From contig JAZNCT010000079.1 in the NCBI GenBank assembly GCA_045587665.1, positions 1 to 28,281 on the forward strand: a DNA stretch of 28,281 nt. The letters run 5' to 3'. The DNA comes from SIG710 sp045587665. Its GTDB lineage: Bacteria > Bacillota > Clostridia > Oscillospirales > CAG-272. The notes below the pieces were generated by a model. It was not told where the DNA came from and did not search any database. It saw only the letters and a list, made by a program, of their open reading frames with translations. Shown piece by piece: positions 6,438 to 14,026 of the stretch; positions within the stretch are counted from its first letter, which is position 1; each line of letters starts with the position of its first letter. A program made the translations under genes and the position numbers.

Positions 6438-9400
6438 ATGAAAAAGACCAAAAGATTCTCGTCCCTTGCACTTACAATACTTATGGTCATCTCAATGATC
6501 CCAATTTTCCCCGTGCAAGCGGCAACCCCTCTGAGCGATGAAAACCTTATGATGAATGAAAATCAGGGTGACGGCGTTGTTATAACAAAGCTTGCAAGGC
6601 CTCATCTTGAAAACGGCGTTCCGGACGGAACTGTCGATATTGTTATCAATGCTCTTACAACCGGAACAGTTACAAACAGCGAATCTGTTACCCCGGCAGA
6701 TATCGTTCTCGTTCTCGATGTTTCAGGAAGTATGAAAGAGGCAGATTCACACACTACAACAACCTATACTCCTGCAAACGCTGTGGCATATGAGTCAGGC
6801 TACGGATATTTTTCCAGCACATATTACGGCTTTGAAACCACAAATGTGCAGTATTATATCCAACTTGCCGACGGCACATACCAGAGCGTTAACCGTTCGG
6901 GAGCCGACGATAATAATTTCTATACTTACCGCTACGGCTCATACTACAGTGGATATACATATGTCTATCCAAAGCTCGACTCATCTGTAACTCCTACAGC
7001 ACAGAGAGAAAACAACTATGACGTTGTGCAATTCTATACAAGAACCACAACCACAACCACAACCGAGACAAAAATAGTTGAGCTGCAAAATGCAGTAAAT
7101 AAGTTTATCGACCAGGCTGTGGAAAGCAATAAGAAGATTCAAAATGATAAAGACAAGCATCGCATTGCGATAGTTAAGTTTGCTTCACCCGAGTATTACA
7201 ACGGTACTGGCTCAACACAGGACGCCAGTGCTGCAGTTGCCGGAAACGAATTCAACTCAAGCGGTTACAACTACACTCAGGTTGTCAGCGGACTCACAAC
7301 CGCTAATGCTGCGGGAGCAGCTTCGCTCAAGAGTGATGTTAATTCCTTGAGAGCAGAAGGTGCAACTGCTATTGACTACGGTATCGAGCTTGCAGAGCAC
7401 GTGCTCTTTGACGATAGAACTGCAGAAGACATTGCAGGAAGACACGAGATCGTTGTTCTGTTTACAGACGGTTCTCCAACACATTCAAATAGCTACGAAG
7501 CAAGCGTTGCTGCAGATGCTATCAACAATGCCTATACACTGAAAGAAGCCGGCGTTGAAATATATGCAATAAGCGTTGCACAGGGTGCTGATGACGATGC
7601 CCTTGGTACAGACCGCACAAACCAGTTTATGCACTATGTTTCAAGCAACTATCCGGATTCTCAAGCGAGCGGAAACACTATAAATCCCGGCGCAGGTGAT
7701 CCTGCAAACGGCTACTATTGGGTTCCCGATAATATCCTGACTCTTGATGCAATTTTTGAATCGGTTATGGAAAATATTGGGGCTCCAACCATTTCTCTCG
7801 GTTCAGATGCTTCTGTTATAGACACAGTTTCACACTACTTTACACTTCCAAACAATGTAAGCAGTGTCACCCTTGCAACCGCCAACAAAACCGCTGACGG
7901 TTGGGATAATGAAGCGGCAATTACCGATAACTCAATAACTGCTACAAGAAATGGCAATGAGCTTCACGTTAAGGGCTTCGATTTTGATTCAAACTATATT
8001 TCAAGCGAGCCTCGTAACGGCAATTTCTACGGAAAAATGCTCGTTATAAGAATGAACGTAACACCCGATTATGATTATATTGATGCTCATGCCTCTGACA
8101 TTGGGGCTGGGGGAGGTTATGTTGAAACAAACCTTGGCACTGCCGCTATCGTAGACAGCGCCGCAAACGAGGTTGCTGTTGTTAAATCGCCCACTGTCAA
8201 GCTCAACACTGTTACATATATGCTTGACGGAGCTGTTTACAAAACGTTTTATCGTTTGCCCGGTTCTGAGATAACCGTGCTTCCTAAGCACGCAGATTCT
8301 GCAGTTCTCACATACAGTGAATGGACTGTTACAAGCGGAAATGCAACTATAAATAGCGGTGCATTTACAATGCCCCAGGGTGATGTTGTTCTCAGTGCTG
8401 TTAGCACACCCGTAGACTTTACTGTTTCCTATAAGTATGCAGGTACTGTTCCCGATGGCGCCCCTCTCCCTCCAAATTCTGAGATACATCATGCGGGTGA
8501 TACCGTTACAGTTGCGCCTATTCCCTCTGTTACAGGTTATGAGTTCCAGTATTGGGCTATCGACACACAGGGCATAGTTATCACCAACGGTCAATTTACA
8601 ATGCCTGCACACAATGTTGTGCTGATCGGTTCGTTTGTTCCTTCAAACACCGTTGCATATAAGGTTGAGCACTATCTCCAGAACGTTGACGGCACTTACC
8701 CTGCTGAGCCTACAAACTTCCACTATCACTATGACGGAACAACAGGCGAGAAGGCTACTGCCATCATTATGGACTATCCTCAGTTCACATATGATCCCGA
8801 TATTTCAACTCCCGAGGGCATCGTTCTTGCTGACGGTTCACTCATTTTGAAGCTTTATTATGAGAGAAATATCCATACCCTCACATATAAGTATGACTAT
8901 GATGATCCCACCCTCATTCCTGCAGGTGCTCCGGAGCTTCCCGCAGAAACAAAGCACAGGGCCGGCGAAACCGTTACTCTTGCAGGTGTTCCCACACTTG
9001 CAGGCTACACCTTTGTAGGCTGGTCTTCTGACAAAGCTGATGTGCTCATCACAGGCGGACAGATACTTATGCCTGACCGAGATGTTTTTGTTCACGGCTT
9101 CTTCCTTGAAAACGGTGACACAAAATATACGGTTGAGCATTATCTTGAAACAGATGTTTCCGGCGTTTATGAAACAACGCCTGCGGATGTAACAGACCAC
9201 ACAGGTAAAACAGGGGCATATGTTGTAGGCGAGCCTCTGAACTATAACGGATATTCATATAATGCCGAGAAGAGTGCTCTCACGGCTCACGGAAACATTC
9301 TCGGGGACGGCTCACTTGTTCTCAAGCTATATTATTCAAAAACACCTTATACAGTTTTCTATAAATACACAGGTACAATTCCTGCAAATTCTCCCGCACT

Positions 9401-12152
9401 CCCCTCTGACGCAGTTCACTTTATGGGCGATGTTGTAACAGTTGAGGATGTTCCCACTCTCTATGGCTACACATTTATCGGCTGGACTGTAGGTAACGTT
9501 AGCGTTTCAAACGGTCAGTTTACAATGCCTGATGAAAATGTTGTATTTACCGGCTTCTTTGCAAGAAACGAAGCTCCCTATACGGTTTCGCACTATTATC
9601 AGCTTCCCGACGGAACTTGGGGCGATCCTCAGATTTCATATAAGGTTGATTCACACGAAGGTGAAAACGTAAACGCTGATTATGTAAACGTTGACGGCTA
9701 CACTGCTTTTGAAGGTCATCCCAACACAAAGAAGAGCGGAACCGTTCTCATTGACGGCTCTCTTGAACTGAAGCTCTACTACAAGAGAAATACTTTCACT
9801 GTTAAATATGAGTATGTTGGCACCATTCCGAAAGGTGCTACTTCCCTGCCTGCTTCAGAGACAAAACTCTGGGGTGAAAACGTTGACGTTGCAAGCAACG
9901 CAACCGCTCCCGGTTATACCTTCAGCGGCTGGTCAAGTGAAGAAGCCGATGTGAGCGGAGGCAGCTTTATAATGCCTCAGTCGGATGTTACTATCATAGG
10001 AAGCTTTGATGCAAAAACAGACACTCCCTATCGAATCGAACATTATAAGGAGCTTCCCGGCGGCGGATTTGCAAGCACTCCCGATGAAATCGAAAATCTC
10101 ACAGGAACAACCGGTGAATATGCTGTGGCTCATCATAAAAATTATGAAGGCTTTACACCTGACCCCGACGATATTCTCACAGGTATTATTACCCCAAGTC
10201 CTGACATTCTCGTTATAAAACTCTACTATCTCAGAAACAGCTATAATGTTTATTATCGTTATTTCGGTGTTCAGCCCGAGGGTGCCCCCGATATTTCTCT
10301 AAATAATCTCACAGGCGTTCCCTATGGCACAGAGCTTAGCTTTGCGGCAAAGCCCACTCTTGCTAACCATACCTTTAACGGCTGGCTCTCACACCAGGTT
10401 TCTGTAGGTTCCGATAAGTTCACAATGCCGGCAATGGATGTTATCATCCTTGGTAACTTTGTTGAAAATGCAAAGCTTACCGTAAGTTATGAATACAACG
10501 GAACCATTCCTTCAAATGCTCCTGCTCTTCCCGAGACAACTCTGCATCATCCAAAAGAAAATATCACTGTTGCAGATGCTCCGATACTTAGCGGCTACAC
10601 CTTTAGCGGCTGGACAAGTGCAGAAGTAACCCCTGTGGGCGGCAAATTTGATATGCCCGATGTAAATGTTGTATTCCGCGGAAGCTTTACAGCAAATACC
10701 GGCACAGTTTATAAGGTTGAGCACTATAAGCAGAATCTTGATGGCACATATCCCTCTGCTGCAAGCGAAACCGAAAACCTCACAGGCACAACAAACGCTT
10801 CTGTAACAGCCACTCCCAAGAGCTACGAAGGATTTACAGAGGATACAGATCATGCTCTACGCGTTGCAAGCGGAACCGTTCTTGCTGACGGATCACTTGT
10901 GCTTAAGCTCTATTATGAGCGTAACTCCTATAAGGTAACTTATAAATATGAAGGCACAGTTCCAAGCGGAGCTTCTGCTCTCCCTGCAGAAAAAACTTAT
11001 AAATTCGGCGAAACAGTTACAGTTGCTGCCGACGGCTATGCTTCCGGCTACAACTTTATCGGTTGGGTTTCTTCTGATGTAACTCCCAGAAGTGGCAAGT
11101 TCACAATGCCCTCTAAGGACGTTACTCTCAGAGGTTCGTTTGAAATAGCGGCTACAACCGGCTATCTAGTTATTGACAAAGAGCTCACAGCTCCACTGGG
11201 CTTCACAGGCGGCAACGTATTCAACTTTAAGATATTCCGCTCTGAAAGCACCGGCAACAAATATGTTAAGACTGTTTCTGTAAAAGCCGGAACACCCGAG
11301 ATCGTTGAGCTTATCCCCGGCACATACTATGTTGTTGAAGACAAGGCTGATGTCTCAGGCTATGCACTCACTGTTTTCTGCGATGACAAGGATAATAAGG
11401 TTAATATCCAGCTTTCTCAGGTTTCGAGAATTAGCTTTAAAAATGTTTATGTTGAGGTCCAGCTTGAAAAGGACGACCACTTCGGCTACATTATTGGCTA
11501 TCCAGACGGAACTGTCAGACCCGAAAACTATATTACCAGAGCTGAGGTTGCAACTATATTCTTCCGCATGCTCACAGATGCAAGCCGTGCTAAGGTTTGG
11601 TCTCAGAACAACAGCTTCTCCGATGTTTCCACAAGCGACTGGTTTAACAATGCAGTTTCAACTCTTGAAAATGCAGGCGTTATCGGCGGTTACTCAGACG
11701 GAACCTTCAGACCCAACCTATATATCACAAGAGCTGAGCTTGTTAAGATAGCAGTTTCCTTCTACGGAACAAGTGCAGGCAAGGATACACACTTCTCCGA
11801 CACCTCCTATCACTGGGCTAATGACTTTATCGAAGCAGCTCGTGAAATGGGCTTTGTTGACGGTTATACCGACGGTACTTTCCGTCCCGATCAGCTCGTT
11901 ACCCGTGCTGAGGCTATGAAGATCATCAACCGCACTCTTGACAGAATTCCTCACAAGGATCATCTCCACAAAGATATGATCATTTGGAAAGACAATAGAA
12001 ATAAGAACAAGTGGTATTATGCAGAGGTTCAGGAGGCTACCAACTCACACATCTATATTTGGGATACCGCCTATGAAAAATGGGTAAGGATCCGCGAGGT
12101 TCGTGATTGGGCAGCACTTGAAAAGATCTGGTCTGATGCATATGACGGTTAA
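6438..12152 (+). CDS. Giant cell-surface protein: vWA domain, SHIRT/InlB-like repeat array, three SLH domains
   Basis: This 1904-residue secreted protein should be displayed on the cell wall by C-terminal SLH domains binding secondary wall polymer; there is no LPXTG signal. In order: a signal peptide ending near VQA (residues 1-28); a von Willebrand A domain with the metal-site motif DVSGS (Asp94, Ser96, Ser98), a GATAID loop and FTDGS near 344; a beta-rich domain to about residue 590; an array of two alternating module types (about 662-1568); a prealbumin-like SpaA/FctA-type domain (about 1575-1674); and three SLH repeats, each with a TRAE motif. A 60-residue Trp/Tyr-rich tail follows. The architecture resembles adhesive tip proteins, so binding to host or matrix ligands is likely but inferred. 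A 110-residue Tyr- and Thr-rich insertion directly follows the vWA metal-site strand. AAAGGAG at 6425-6431 fixes the start. It is monocistronic. Confidence 0.92.
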   Translation: MKKTKRFSSLALTILMVISMIPIFPVQAATPLSDENLMMNENQGDGVVITKLARPHLENGVPDGTVDIVINALTTGTVTNSESVTPADIVLVLDVSGSMKEADSHTTTTYTPANAVAYESGYGYFSSTYYGFETTNVQYYIQLADGTYQSVNRSGADDNNFYTYRYGSYYSGYTYVYPKLDSSVTPTAQRENNYDVVQFYTRTTTTTTTETKIVELQNAVNKFIDQAVESNKKIQNDKDKHRIAIVKFASPEYYNGTGSTQDASAAVAGNEFNSSGYNYTQVVSGLTTANAAGAASLKSDVNSLRAEGATAIDYGIELAEHVLFDDRTAEDIAGRHEIVVLFTDGSPTHSNSYEASVAADAINNAYTLKEAGVEIYAISVAQGADDDALGTDRTNQFMHYVSSNYPDSQASGNTINPGAGDPANGYYWVPDNILTLDAIFESVMENIGAPTISLGSDASVIDTVSHYFTLPNNVSSVTLATANKTADGWDNEAAITDNSITATRNGNELHVKGFDFDSNYISSEPRNGNFYGKMLVIRMNVTPDYDYIDAHASDIGAGGGYVETNLGTAAIVDSAANEVAVVKSPTVKLNTVTYMLDGAVYKTFYRLPGSEITVLPKHADSAVLTYSEWTVTSGNATINSGAFTMPQGDVVLSAVSTPVDFTVSYKYAGTVPDGAPLPPNSEIHHAGDTVTVAPIPSVTGYEFQYWAIDTQGIVITNGQFTMPAHNVVLIGSFVPSNTVAYKVEHYLQNVDGTYPAEPTNFHYHYDGTTGEKATAIIMDYPQFTYDPDISTPEGIVLADGSLILKLYYERNIHTLTYKYDYDDPTLIPAGAPELPAETKHRAGETVTLAGVPTLAGYTFVGWSSDKADVLITGGQILMPDRDVFVHGFFLENGDTKYTVEHYLETDVSGVYETTPADVTDHTGKTGAYVVGEPLNYNGYSYNAEKSALTAHGNILGDGSLVLKLYYSKTPYTVFYKYTGTIPANSPALPSDAVHFMGDVVTVEDVPTLYGYTFIGWTVGNVSVSNGQFTMPDENVVFTGFFARNEAPYTVSHYYQLPDGTWGDPQISYKVDSHEGENVNADYVNVDGYTAFEGHPNTKKSGTVLIDGSLELKLYYKRNTFTVKYEYVGTIPKGATSLPASETKLWGENVDVASNATAPGYTFSGWSSEEADVSGGSFIMPQSDVTIIGSFDAKTDTPYRIEHYKELPGGGFASTPDEIENLTGTTGEYAVAHHKNYEGFTPDPDDILTGIITPSPDILVIKLYYLRNSYNVYYRYFGVQPEGAPDISLNNLTGVPYGTELSFAAKPTLANHTFNGWLSHQVSVGSDKFTMPAMDVIILGNFVENAKLTVSYEYNGTIPSNAPALPETTLHHPKENITVADAPILSGYTFSGWTSAEVTPVGGKFDMPDVNVVFRGSFTANTGTVYKVEHYKQNLDGTYPSAASETENLTGTTNASVTATPKSYEGFTEDTDHALRVASGTVLADGSLVLKLYYERNSYKVTYKYEGTVPSGASALPAEKTYKFGETVTVAADGYASGYNFIGWVSSDVTPRSGKFTMPSKDVTLRGSFEIAATTGYLVIDKELTAPLGFTGGNVFNFKIFRSESTGNKYVKTVSVKAGTPEIVELIPGTYYVVEDKADVSGYALTVFCDDKDNKVNIQLSQVSRISFKNVYVEVQLEKDDHFGYIIGYPDGTVRPENYITRAEVATIFFRMLTDASRAKVWSQNNSFSDVSTSDWFNNAVSTLENAGVIGGYSDGTFRPNLYITRAELVKIAVSFYGTSAGKDTHFSDTSYHWANDFIEAAREMGFVDGYTDGTFRPDQLVTRAEAMKIINRTLDRIPHKDHLHKDMIIWKDNRNKNKWYYAEVQEATNSHIYIWDTAYEKWVRIREVRDWAALEKIWSDAYDG
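7044..7064 (+). repeat. ACCACA microsatellite encoding seven threonines
   Basis: The stretch is three and a half copies of the hexamer ACCACA, encoding Thr x7 at the end of the Tyr-rich insertion in the vWA domain. Each hexamer loss or gain would keep the reading frame and change the linker by two Thr. Confidence 0.8.
8421..11141 (+). repeat. Alternating A/B module array in the surface protein
   Basis: Two diverged module types alternate. Type A (about 72-76 residues) has the pattern YKYxGTxPxxAPxLP, VTV, GYxFxGW, then FxMPxxxVxxxGxF, resembling SHIRT/InlB B-type repeats. Type B (about 75-80 residues) has YxVEHYxQxxDGxY, a TGTTG segment, YxGF, then LADGSLxLKLYYxRN. Approximate positions: A1 8421-8633, B1 8645-8871, A2 8872-9105, B2 9106-9345, A3 9346-9561, B3 9562-9791, A4 9792-10007, B4 10008-10238, A5 10239-10460, A6 10461-10688, B5 10689-10925, A7 10926-11141. 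No B module lies between A5 and A6. A partial A-like unit precedes A1 (about 8211-8406). The copies differ strongly at both protein and DNA level. Confidence 0.85.
11465..11943 (+). repeat. Three S-layer homology (SLH) domains
   Basis: Three tandem SLH units carry the signatures IIGYPDGTVRPENYITRAE, VIGGYSDGTFRPNLYITRAE and FVDGYTDGTFRPDQLVTRAE. The TRAE motif needed for binding pyruvylated secondary cell-wall polymer is intact in all three, so stable non-covalent wall anchoring is expected from knowledge of the family. Confidence 0.93.
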
Positions 12153-12156
12153 AATT

Positions 12157-12203
12157 TAAATAAAACCCCAAGGCGGCTTTTAGCCGCCTTGGGGTTTTAT
12201 TTA
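12157..12203. terminator. Bidirectional terminator between the SLH protein gene and dinB
   Basis: A perfect inverted repeat with 22-bp arms (12157-12178, 12182-12203) around a 3-nt loop. The G+C core CCCCAAGGCGGC pairs with its complement and A/T-rich ends give U-tracts in both directions. The dinB stop codon (12197-12199) lies in the right arm. Confidence 0.93.
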
Positions 12204-13417
12204 TGAGAAAAAGCAGGGGGATGTTGACTTTCGAGATCTCTGCTGAGCAGTGCCGCAGGAACTATAGCATTTCTGCCAAAACGGTCTCTTATGCTGTTTG
12301 CACAATCTTCCACCAACTCCGTCCTTTCAAAATCCTTCAGATCATCAAAAAGTTCGATTTGCACAGGAAGCTCTGCCGGAACAAGATTTATCGCGGACAC
12401 CGTAACAGACCTTATTGGATTTTCCCATTTATACGCCTTTGTGAACAGATCAAAGGCAGTTTTTGCTATATTGAACGCACTTCTAGTTGGCATAGGGAGC
12501 TTGCCTTGCCAGCTTTTATATGAAAGCTTTGAATCTCTTATCGTCACAGAAACTCCCGATGCCCTCTGTCGATTAAGCCGTAAATTCTGCCCCACATCCT
12601 GTGAAAGATAAAGCAGCATATTCCAGACCTCTTCGGCATTTTCCATATCCTTTTTGGGCGTTGTTCCGTGTCCAAAGGACTTTGCGGGTATATACTCTGC
12701 CGTTTCAAGAACAGGCGAAGGATCATCACCGTTTGCATATTGCCACAGCTTTATTCCAAATTTGCCAAGATGCGATTCAAAAAATTCACACGGCATCACA
12801 GCTATCTTACCTATCGTGTTTATATAATATTTATCAAGTATAGCTTTCGTTTTTCTTCCAACTCCAAAAAGGTATTCCGCCGGCAGATCCCATATTTTTT
12901 CCTTGAAATCATTTCTCCCTATTGCAGTAACCGCATCCGGCTTTTTCATATCACTGCCCAGCTTTGCAAAAACCTTGTTAAAGGATACCCCAACAGAGAT
13001 AGTCAGGCCTGTTTCCCTCTTAACACGCTCTCTTATCTCATTTGCAATTGCGATCCCCTCTTTTTCTGATATCTTTTTGCTGCTTATATCAAGCCAACAT
13101 TCATCAAGTCCAAAGCTCTCTACCCTATCGGTATAATGGGTGTAAATAGCTTTAACAATCCGGGAATATTTTACATAAACATCAAAATGGGGCGGAACAA
13201 TAACAAGCTCCGGACATTTTGCCTTTGCCTGCCAAACAGGCTCTGCCGTTGAAACGCCGTATCTTTTTGCGTGATAATTTTTGGCAAGAACAATTCCGTG
13301 CCTCTCTTCAACGCTTCCGCAAACAGCAACAGGCTTGTCTCTTAGATTTTTATCAAGCATACATTCACATGAAGCATAAAAATTATTAAGGTCACAGTGC
13401 AATATCGTTCTTTCCAT
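12197..13417 (-). CDS. dinB: Y-family translesion DNA polymerase (Pol IV, DinB/UmuC type)
   Basis: This 406-residue error-prone polymerase extends past damaged bases without proofreading. The palm carries HCDLNNFYASCE with catalytic Asp9 and Tyr14 at the steric-gate position, and the second metal motif SFGLDECWLDIS with Asp105-Glu106. The usual DinB form there is SIDEAFLD, so this belongs to a variant clade. SVGVSFNKVFAKLGSDMKKP (about 141-160) is the conserved fingers/palm stretch. Near the C-terminus QIELF (353-357) looks like a beta-clamp-binding peptide. ATG 13417 is chosen because GGAGG lies 5 nt upstream; the in-frame TTG at 13429 overlaps that site. It is divergent from the XRE-ImmA pair, and its promoter carries two of the three shared operator repeats, suggesting damage-linked control by that regulator. 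Confidence 0.92.
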   Translation of the reverse strand: MERTILHCDLNNFYASCECMLDKNLRDKPVAVCGSVEERHGIVLAKNYHAKRYGVSTAEPVWQAKAKCPELVIVPPHFDVYVKYSRIVKAIYTHYTDRVESFGLDECWLDISSKKISEKEGIAIANEIRERVKRETGLTISVGVSFNKVFAKLGSDMKKPDAVTAIGRNDFKEKIWDLPAEYLFGVGRKTKAILDKYYINTIGKIAVMPCEFFESHLGKFGIKLWQYANGDDPSPVLETAEYIPAKSFGHGTTPKKDMENAEEVWNMLLYLSQDVGQNLRLNRQRASGVSVTIRDSKLSYKSWQGKLPMPTRSAFNIAKTAFDLFTKAYKWENPIRSVTVSAINLVPAELPVQIELFDDLKDFERTELVEDCANSIRDRFGRNAIVPAALLSRDLESQHPPAFSHK

Positions 13418-13450
13418 TTTGACCTCCAAAAACTAATTTTTTAAATAACA

Positions 13451-13479
13451 TTGACAGAAATTTGATTCCGTGTTATAAT
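13451..13479 (+). promoter_or_regulatory. Consensus promoter of the XRE-ImmA operon
   Basis: A perfect TTGACA (13451-13456), 17 bp spacer and perfect TATAAT (13474-13479), with an extended TG at 13471-13472. The predicted start near 13486 falls inside operator copy 1, so a bound repressor would block initiation. It faces the dinB promoter. Confidence 0.88.
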
Positions 13480-13483
13480 GTTA

Positions 13484-13493
13484 ATCGGAAGTT
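13484..13493 (+). promoter_or_regulatory. Operator repeat copy 1 (ATCGGAAGTT)
   Basis: First of three identical 10-bp direct repeats. It lies 4 bp after the -10 box of the XRE promoter and covers the predicted start site, the usual position for autorepression. Confidence 0.7.
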
Positions 13494-13510
13494 ATCTGCA
13501 GTGTATTGAA

Positions 13511-13539
13511 ATTATACACCTTTATCGGAAGTTTGTCAA
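13511..13539 (-). promoter_or_regulatory. Consensus promoter of dinB
   Basis: On the minus strand a perfect TTGACA (13534-13539), 17 bp spacer and perfect TATAAT (13511-13516). The predicted start near 13504 gives an 87-nt leader that crosses the XRE promoter. Such a strong core promoter in front of a mutagenic polymerase implies that it is normally kept off. Confidence 0.88.
13524..13533 (+). promoter_or_regulatory. Operator repeat copy 2 (ATCGGAAGTT)
   Basis: Second identical repeat, lying inside the dinB spacer and directly abutting its -35 box. A protein here would exclude RNA polymerase from dinB. It starts 40 bp from copy 1. Confidence 0.7.
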
Positions 13540-13545
13540 TAGATA

Positions 13546-13555
13546 ATCGGAAGTT
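13546..13555 (+). promoter_or_regulatory. Operator repeat copy 3 (ATCGGAAGTT)
   Basis: Third identical repeat, 22 bp (about two helical turns) from copy 2. It lies just upstream of the dinB -35 box and 2 bp before the GAGGAGG ribosome binding site of the XRE gene, so it could support cooperative binding or act as a roadblock. Confidence 0.65.
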
Positions 13556-13570
13556 TTGAGGAGGTTTTTT

Positions 13571-14026
13571 ATGACTTTTGGTGAAAAAGTTAGGCAAGCG
13601 AGGATAGCAATGGATCTATCCCAAACTCAGCTTGCCGAAAAAACAGGCATATCCGAGCGTTCGCTTTATACATACGAGCAGACCGGCACCATGCCAAGAA
13701 TGGGCAACGTAAAAAAAATAGCCGAGGCCCTCTGTGTTTCGGTTGGTTATCTTATGGATGAAGATGAAACGAATAAAGAAAAGGATATAGACAAAGATAT
13801 TTTTATCGCAAATGTAAAAAACGAATACGGAATAAAGGGTGCAAAAGAGGCAAGCGATGTTTTGAGCCGCGCATCGGCTCTTTTTGCAGGGGGTCAGCTT
13901 GACGAAGAGGCCAAGGATCTGTTTTTCAGATCACTAATGGAGATATATCTGTATTCAAAATCCGAAGCCCATGAAAAATTCACCCCAAGACAGCGCAAAA
14001 GCAGAAAGAAGAATACCGATGTCTAA
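13571..14026 (+). CDS. XRE-family repressor paired with an ImmA/IrrE peptidase
   Basis: This 151-residue protein has an N-terminal HTH_3 DNA-binding domain (residues 4-61, with LSQTQLAEKTGISERSLYTYE) and a helical C-terminal region. That region includes ASALFAGGQLDEEAKDLFFRS (about 101-120) and ends in a basic tail with PRQRKSRKK. It is likely the repressor of its own operon and of dinB through the three ATCGGAAGTT repeats. By analogy with ImmR and DdrO, cleavage of the C-terminal region by the downstream peptidase would relieve repression; this is inference. ATG 13571 is fixed by GAGGAGG at 13558-13564; the in-frame TTG at 13556 overlaps that site. The stop overlaps the next start by 8 bp. 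Confidence 0.88.
   Translation: MTFGEKVRQARIAMDLSQTQLAEKTGISERSLYTYEQTGTMPRMGNVKKIAEALCVSVGYLMDEDETNKEKDIDKDIFIANVKNEYGIKGAKEASDVLSRASALFAGGQLDEEAKDLFFRSLMEIYLYSKSEAHEKFTPRQRKSRKKNTDV

Noticed and set aside
7257..10853. Several open frames of 60-200 codons antisense to the SLH protein gene (for example 8001-8612)
   Set aside because: They mirror the codon pattern of the repeat-rich gene on the other strand, lack ribosome binding sites and give Cys-rich, low-sense proteins.
13418..13570. LexA (Cheo/SOS) box controlling dinB
   Set aside because: No CGAAC-N4-GTTCG-type palindrome is seen in the control region; the only repeated element is ATCGGAAGTT.
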